Origin: Caldilineae bacterium
GTDB lineage: Bacteria; Chloroflexota; Anaerolineae; Epilineales; Epilineaceae
NCBI GenBank assembly: GCA_020634625.1
Contig: JACKBJ010000017.1
Coordinates: 1 to 64,000, forward strand
Direction of reading: 5' to 3'
Length of the DNA stretch: 64,000 bases
How positions within the stretch are numbered: position 1 is the stretch's first letter; each line of letters opens with the position of its first letter. The notes under the pieces were generated by a model. That model saw only the letters and a list, made by a program, of their open reading frames with translations. It ran no database searches and had not been told where the DNA came from. Shown piece after piece: positions 59,405 to 64,000 of the stretch. The translations under genes were made by a program, and so were the position numbers.

Positions 59405-60595
59405 TCAGGGCTGGAAGATCCAAGCATCGCGCTGCGGACCTTGGCGCTCACCGTAGCCCCCGGTGATCAGCACCCGACCGTCCGGTAGGGGCGCGCTGGC
59501 CGAGAATTGGCCCGCCAGGCGCGCCGCGCCACCCACACGCGTGAAGCCGCCCGTCCGCGGATCGAAGAGCTCGGCACGCGTGGCACCTCCGGCAAGGAGG
59601 ACGCGCCCATCCGGCAGCAACCAAGACGTGCCCTGATGCTTGTAGCGGGGCAGGGGGCTCGCGTCGATGGCGCTGAAGCGGTCACCGGCCGGGTCGTAGA
59701 GCTCCGCGCTGGCGTAGACACCGTCGCTGTCACGCGCGTCGGAACCACCCGAGACGAGCACCCGGCCGTCGGACAGAAGCAGGGCGTCATGCTTGTGTCG
59801 GGGCAGCATCATGTCGCCAGCCGGCGCGAAGCCGCCGCGCTCGGAGTCGTAGATCTCCGCGCTGCGATGAATCTGGGTGGCAGCGCCACGCCCCAGGTGC
59901 CCGCCGACGACGAGTACCCGGCCATCCCGCAAGCGCAGCGCCGCGTGGCTTTCCCGCGCCGCGTCCATCGCGCCCGTGGGCTCGAAGCGGTCGCGCACGG
60001 GATCGTAGAGCTCGGCGCTGGCGAGGAAGGTCCATCCAGGCCCGACACCGCCCACGATCAGCACGCGACCATCGTCCAACCGAACCGCCTCGTGATCCGC
60101 CCGGGCCAGCCCCATCGAGGCCGCGGGGCCAAAGCTGCCGCTGGCCGGATCGTAGAGCTCGGTGCTTCGAAGCGTGTTTCCCCGGGCATCGTAGCCGCCC
60201 GCGACGAGGACCCTGCCGTCGGCGAGCAGCGTCGCGCTGTGGCTGTGACGGGGCGTGCCCATGGGGCCGGCAGCGATGAACGCCGCCGTGATCGGGTCGT
60301 AGAGCTCCGCACCTGCGGCGCTGTTCTCCTGCTGCGTGAAGCCACCGACCAGCAGCACCCGACCATCCGGCAAGGCGCTGGCGCTGTGCGCGGCACGCGC
60401 GCTGGCCATCGCACCGACCGCGACCAGGCTGCCGGATTCGGCAGCGCTTGGGCGGGCTGTCGCAGCGACCGTCGACGGGCGGATGGCATCGATCGGCGCA
60501 GCCGTCTGCCGCGCGCAGCCAGCGAGGACGACGCCGCCAACACCGAGGACGAAGACGAGGACGGGTTGGCGAAGGACACGGATCCGATCAGCCAT
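59405..60595 (-). CDS. Kelch-repeat lipoprotein
   Basis: A 396-residue protein with a lipobox-like VVLAGC after the signal sequence, a short Thr/Ala-rich linker, and seven kelch repeats. Each repeat carries the DGRVLxxGG pattern (variants VLLVGG, VLVAGG, VLIVGG, VLVVGG, VLVSGG, VLLAGG and VLITGG) and ELYDPxxxxF. The repeats should close one seven-bladed beta-propeller on the cell surface, probably binding protein or glycan. It is one of several lipoproteins clustered here on the minus strand. Confidence 0.85.
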   Translation of the reverse strand: MADRIRVLRQPVLVFVLGVGGVVLAGCARQTAAPIDAIRPSTVAATARPSAAESGSLVAVGAMASARAAHSASALPDGRVLLVGGFTQQENSAAGAELYDPITAAFIAAGPMGTPRHSHSATLLADGRVLVAGGYDARGNTLRSTELYDPASGSFGPAASMGLARADHEAVRLDDGRVLIVGGVGPGWTFLASAELYDPVRDRFEPTGAMDAARESHAALRLRDGRVLVVGGHLGRGAATQIHRSAEIYDSERGGFAPAGDMMLPRHKHDALLLSDGRVLVSGGSDARDSDGVYASAELYDPAGDRFSAIDASPLPRYKHQGTSWLLPDGRVLLAGGATRAELFDPRTGGFTRVGGAARLAGQFSASAPLPDGRVLITGGYGERQGPQRDAWIFQP

Positions 60596-60604
60596 GGTTG
60601 CCGC

Positions 60605-62545
60605 TCATCCGCCTTGCTCGACCACGATCTCGCGATCGACCCCCGGCACCGGAACCGACTGCGAGGTCCCATCCGGCCAGATGACCTCCAAGCTGTCGAC
60701 CGCCTCGGCCTCGCCCAGCCCGAAGCTGAGCGGCAGGTCCACCGCCGAGAGGTAGCTGCGCGACGGCATGAGCAGGCGACGCTGGGTCTGGCCGCCGGCG
60801 CCGAGCGTCACCCGAGCGCCCAAGGCGCCCGTGTTCGGCGCGCGGCCGACCAGCCGCAGGCGCAGCCAGTGGTGGCCGAGCGCCTGGTCGTTGCGCAGGA
60901 GCAGGGGCGGGCCGGCCACCTGGGTCAGCACCAGGTCCAGGTCGCCGTCGGCGTCGATGTCGGCGTAGCTGCTGCCGCGGCCGGCGATCGGCCGGGCCAG
61001 GTCGCCGGTACTCGTCCGGTCGACCTCGACGTAGGTGGTCGCGCCGGCCTCGCCGGCGTTCCAGAAGAGCTGGGCCGGCTGGAAGTAGCTCTGGCTGGGA
61101 TCGACCGCGTCGATCTGCTCCTCGAGGTGGCCGTTGGCCTGCAGCAGGTCCTGACGGCCGTCGAGATCGTAGTCGAGGAAGGAGACTCCGAAGCTCAGCG
61201 GCAGCCGGCTGGGTGCGCCGACGCCTTCGGTGATCGCCTCGTCGACGTAGAGCCCCAGCTCGCCCTGACGCACGTAGAGCGAGCTCATCTCGCCGGCGAA
61301 GTTGCCCAGCATCAGGCCGAGGTCGGCGTCGTTGCGCGGCCAGGCGGCGTCGACGCCCATGGCGCCGGTGGCCCGGCCCTCGCGGTCGTAGGCCAGCCCC
61401 CAACGCTCGCCCAGCTCCTCGAAACGACCGTCGCCCAGGTTGTGGAAGAGGAAGTTGCGGGTGGTGTCGTTGGCCACCAGCAGGTCCAGCCGGCCGTCGC
61501 CGTCGGCATCGACCGGCAGGACGCCCAGGGCCTTGCCCACCGGTTGGCCGGTGGCCGGGTTGGCCACCTGGATGCCGGCTTCGGCCGAGATGTCGCGGAA
61601 GCGCCCGTTCCCCTCGTTGCGGTAGAGGCTCGAGTCGGTGCCGGCGAAGTTCTGGGGCGGTCCGTAGGCGCGCCCCAGACCGGTCAGGGTGAAGTCGACC
61701 TCGAGGTCGATGTCCCGGCTCCAGGTGACGTACTGGGCCACGAAGAGGTCCAGGTCGCCGTCGCCGTCGGCGTCGAAGAAGGCCGCGCCGGTCGACCAGG
61801 CGTCGGGGTCGCCGGCCAGGCCGGCCGCGTCGGTCACCTCCTCGAAGGCGCCGCCGGTGTTGCGCAGCAGACGGTTGGGTCCGACCGCGGTCAGGAAGAC
61901 GTCGACCCGGCCATCGCCATCGTAGTCGCCCGTGGCCACGCCCATGCCCTGCATCTGGATGGCCCCGAGGCCGGCCGCCTCGGTCACGTCCTCGAAACGT
62001 CCGCTGCCGTCGTTGGCATAGAGCCGGGGCGGGGTCGGGCCGAGATCGGCCGGGTAGCGCTCCGCGGCGAAGGGCCAGGGCGCGCCGTTGGTGAAGAGCA
62101 GGTCCGAGTCGCCGTCCGCGTCGTAGTCCAGGAAGGCCAGGCCGCCGCCCATCGTCTCGGGCAGCAGCTTGTCGCCGTAAGCGCCGTTGAACTGGACGAA
62201 GTCGATGCCGGCCGCCTCGGTGATGTCGCTGAAGACGACCTCGGGCACGCTGACCGCGATGTCTTCGACCACCGGCTCCGGCGCCGCCACCTCGATGGCC
62301 TGCTCGGGCAGGGCCGCCTGGGGCCGGTCCAGCCAGAGCCAGATACCGCCGCCGAGCAGGCCCAGCAGGGCGAACACGACCAGGGACCCGCGCAGCGCCC
62401 GCCCGATGACCCGGTCGTCGCCGCTGCCGTACTCCTCGACATCGTAGCCTTCGGGGTCGTAGCCCTCGGGAACCCGCGCGTCGGGCACCGGCATGGCGGG
62501 CGGCGCGTCGGGCGTCGACGGCTCCGGCGATCTCGGGTCGCTCAT
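60605..62545 (-). CDS. Membrane-anchored FG-GAP/ASPIC-UnbV (CRTAC1-like) protein
   Basis: A 646-residue protein with a Glu/Pro-rich cytoplasmic N-terminus, one membrane segment (about 53-72) and an exported beta-propeller part. FG-GAP/VCBS-type calcium-loop units recur (DYDADGDSDLLF, DYDGDGRVDVFLTAVG, DADGDGDLDLFVAQY, DYDLDGRQDLLQANG, DIDADGDLDLVL). The C-terminus is an ASPIC/UnbV domain (RLVGRAPNTGALGARVTLG then VDSLEVIWPDG). Such proteins are common in surface glycoproteins and often next to TPR proteins, as here. GAGAGCG precedes the ATG at 62545; the longer frame to 62824 is spurious. Confidence 0.88.
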   Translation of the reverse strand: MSDPRSPEPSTPDAPPAMPVPDARVPEGYDPEGYDVEEYGSGDDRVIGRALRGSLVVFALLGLLGGGIWLWLDRPQAALPEQAIEVAAPEPVVEDIAVSVPEVVFSDITEAAGIDFVQFNGAYGDKLLPETMGGGLAFLDYDADGDSDLLFTNGAPWPFAAERYPADLGPTPPRLYANDGSGRFEDVTEAAGLGAIQMQGMGVATGDYDGDGRVDVFLTAVGPNRLLRNTGGAFEEVTDAAGLAGDPDAWSTGAAFFDADGDGDLDLFVAQYVTWSRDIDLEVDFTLTGLGRAYGPPQNFAGTDSSLYRNEGNGRFRDISAEAGIQVANPATGQPVGKALGVLPVDADGDGRLDLLVANDTTRNFLFHNLGDGRFEELGERWGLAYDREGRATGAMGVDAAWPRNDADLGLMLGNFAGEMSSLYVRQGELGLYVDEAITEGVGAPSRLPLSFGVSFLDYDLDGRQDLLQANGHLEEQIDAVDPSQSYFQPAQLFWNAGEAGATTYVEVDRTSTGDLARPIAGRGSSYADIDADGDLDLVLTQVAGPPLLLRNDQALGHHWLRLRLVGRAPNTGALGARVTLGAGGQTQRRLLMPSRSYLSAVDLPLSFGLGEAEAVDSLEVIWPDGTSQSVPVPGVDREIVVEQGG

Positions 62546-62561
62546 GTCGCTCTCGCTGGCC

Positions 62562-64000
62562 TCATGGGGATGATGCGGCTTCGCGCGCCGGGGGCCGCCG
62601 ATCCGTGGCCGCCGCCCCGGGCGCCCCGGCGGGCAGGCGCTGCGCCTGCGGCTCCGGTATCGCCCGCAGCTCGAAGGGCGCCGCGCGCCGCGCGCCGTCC
62701 GTCGGCCCGTCCTCGAGCTCGAAGGCCCCGGGCCGCCGCAGATCGTAGACCACCACCGATTCGGCGGCGTGGTCGGCCGCCGGGTCGGCGGCGCGGGCCA
62801 GGCCGACCGCCCGGTCGCGGGCATTGTCGTCGGGCTTGTACTTCAGCTGCAGCAGGCGGTGCGTCTCGGCCCGTTCGGGCTCGCCGAGCTGACGGTAGAT
62901 CAGGTCGAGGTTGAAGTGGGCGCTGACGTTCTCGGGATCCAGGGCCAGGGCCGCCTCGAAGGTCTCGGCCGCCTGGCGCAGGAAGGCGGTTCGCTGCGCC
63001 GCCCGGGCCTCGCCGCGCGCCTGCTTGGCACGCTCGACGTAGGCCTGGCCCAGCTCGTCCAGCAGGCGATAGTCCTTCGAGAAGTCGAAGCCGCGATCGC
63101 GGGTCTCCGCGGTGTCCAGGTCCCGGATGCTCTCGAAGTTGGCGATGGCCTGGTCGACGAAGCCGTTCTGCTTGTTGACCAGGCCGGTGAACCAGGCCAC
63201 CGACCAGGCCGGCGCCGGCGGGTCGAAGGCGGCCGCGCGGGCCAGCGCCGCGATGGCCTCGTCGCGCACCGTGCCCTGCTCCAGATAGACCCGGGCCAGG
63301 TTCAGCGGCCCATCCGGCCGACCCAGCGCCTCGACCTGCCGGAAGGCCTCCTCGGCCTGGCGCAGCTGACCCTTGTTCTTGCCGCCCTTGCGCAGGAGGC
63401 CGATGCCGTAGTCGTTCCAGCGCTGCCAGAGAGGGAAGTCGCCCGCCGTCTGCTCCGGCAGCGTGTCGGCCGCGCCCAGGGTCCCGGGCGTCGCGCCGGC
63501 CAGCGGGAAGATGACGCGATCCTCGGCCAGGGTCATGATCGGCAGGCCGTTGACGTAGGCCGGGTCGCCCTGCACCAGGGCCATGTAGGTCGTGTCGAAC
63601 TTGCGGTACTGCAGCCGGGCCTCGACCTCGACCGGCGCGCTCAGGTCGGCCGGCAGGTCGAGCCGATAGTGCAGCGTGTCGGCCGCGCCGGGCGGGATCT
63701 GATGGTCGTAGAGCGGCACGAAGATGTCCTGGGCGTTGCGGCGGTCGATGCGCCGGCCCTCGCGGTCGAGCATGTAGACGTTCAGGAAGTGCGACCAGGG
63801 GTCGACCGCGTTGCGCGCGTCCAAGCCGCCGCTGCGGCCGATGACCCGACCGCCGCTCGTCACCCGCAGGTCCAGCCAGACCTCGTTGGAGTCGGCCGTG
63901 CCCTGGGTGAAGACATGGCCCATCTTGAGCGTCCGCACCACCGCTTCCAGCAGGTAGCTGGCGCCGGGCTGCAGGGCCGGGACCTCGGGCTTCAGCGGCG
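62562..64000 (-). CDS. TPR-containing protein, partner of the UnbV protein (5' end outside window)
   Basis: The frame is open to the right edge; the apparent start at 63941 is internal because coding-like sequence (LQPGASYLLEAVV) continues beyond it. The product is probably a soluble or secreted protein. The N-terminal visible part is a beta-rich domain (SNEVWLDLRVTSGGRVIGRS, AQDIFVPLYDHQIPPGAADT). The C-terminal half carries tetratricopeptide units (ETFEAALALDPENVSAHFNL, YRQLGEPERAETHRLLQLKY) and a Pro-rich tail. It lies 16 bases before the UnbV gene, so the two are co-transcribed. A cytochrome or sulfatase-maturation partner role seen for some UnbV neighbours is possible but not shown by sequence. 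Confidence 0.75.
   Translation of the reverse strand, partial: PLKPEVPALQPGASYLLEAVVRTLKMGHVFTQGTADSNEVWLDLRVTSGGRVIGRSGGLDARNAVDPWSHFLNVYMLDREGRRIDRRNAQDIFVPLYDHQIPPGAADTLHYRLDLPADLSAPVEVEARLQYRKFDTTYMALVQGDPAYVNGLPIMTLAEDRVIFPLAGATPGTLGAADTLPEQTAGDFPLWQRWNDYGIGLLRKGGKNKGQLRQAEEAFRQVEALGRPDGPLNLARVYLEQGTVRDEAIAALARAAAFDPPAPAWSVAWFTGLVNKQNGFVDQAIANFESIRDLDTAETRDRGFDFSKDYRLLDELGQAYVERAKQARGEARAAQRTAFLRQAAETFEAALALDPENVSAHFNLDLIYRQLGEPERAETHRLLQLKYKPDDNARDRAVGLARAADPAADHAAESVVVYDLRRPGAFELEDGPTDGARRAAPFELRAIPEPQAQRLPAGAPGAAATDRRPPAREAASSP

Noticed and set aside
1..64000. CRISPR arrays, insertion sequences, prophage or integrative element
   Set aside because: No direct repeats with unique spacers, transposase or integrase motifs were seen on either strand.

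Overview
The window is one stretch of bacterial chromosome with extreme GC content. Genes are densely packed, intergenic gaps are short, and many genes overlap by ATGA or GTGA. I count 46 protein genes (two run off the window edges and one is frameshifted). I see no rRNA, tRNA, CRISPR array, insertion sequence or prophage. The closest fit is a member of the Chloroflexota (Anaerolineae/Caldilineae-like). This is inferred from secreted proteins with a terminal or pre-domain (V/Y)(F/L)LPL(S/L)L motif (54722 end, and inside the VWA protein at 42123-44870), the abundance of Ser/Pro-rich lipoproteins, and the family mix. No marker gene settles the taxonomy.

Left part (1-8544): the C-terminal end of a GAF-adenylate/guanylate cyclase protein, then a polysaccharide ABC export locus. 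That locus has a permease, a small accessory membrane protein, an ATPase with a Wzt-like C-terminal domain, a GT-C-like membrane protein and a GT4 glycosyltransferase. A divergent orphan gene sits inside it. From 8652 to 20000 come housekeeping and single genes: methionine aminopeptidase, an APH-like/P-loop kinase fusion, a 3-hydroxyisobutyrate dehydrogenase family enzyme, a secreted lamin-tail/phospholipase D protein, a lipoprotein, a YugP-type membrane metalloprotease, a FecR-like protein and a fused ChlI-ChlD-type chelatase.

Centre (20026-34454): a histidine kinase and OmpR-type response regulator, followed by a second OmpR-like protein with a degenerate receiver. These lead directly into a second glycan locus with a Wzy/WaaL-type ligase-TPR fusion, Wzx-type flippase, GT2, two GT4 enzymes, a GT4-GT2 fusion and a WbaP-type initiating phosphoglycosyltransferase. 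Many of these genes overlap by 4 bases, so they are probably co-transcribed and produce a surface polysaccharide whose expression may be set by the adjacent regulators.

Right part (34621-64000): a small membrane protein coupled to a LysM protein; a thermonuclease followed by a frameshifted ExoX-C/OB-fold-like gene; homocysteine methyltransferase; a lytic transglycosylase; a pseudouridine synthase; a triple-VWA secreted protein; an ECF sigma/anti-sigma pair; DNA ligase; a TfoX-like protein; an EEP phosphatase; and a set of secreted propellers and lipoproteins. The iron-transport operon (54803-58202) stands out. It has FeoB split into separate GTPase and membrane genes, preceded by a membrane-anchored DtxR regulator fused to two FeoA domains. 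The whole operon lies behind a sigma70-like promoter with a near-perfect 20-bp DtxR-type palindrome over the predicted start of transcription. The window ends in a secreted FG-GAP/UnbV protein and a TPR protein that runs off the edge.

Several promoters share an extended -10 of the form TGCTANNNT, which helps fix transcription starts across the window.
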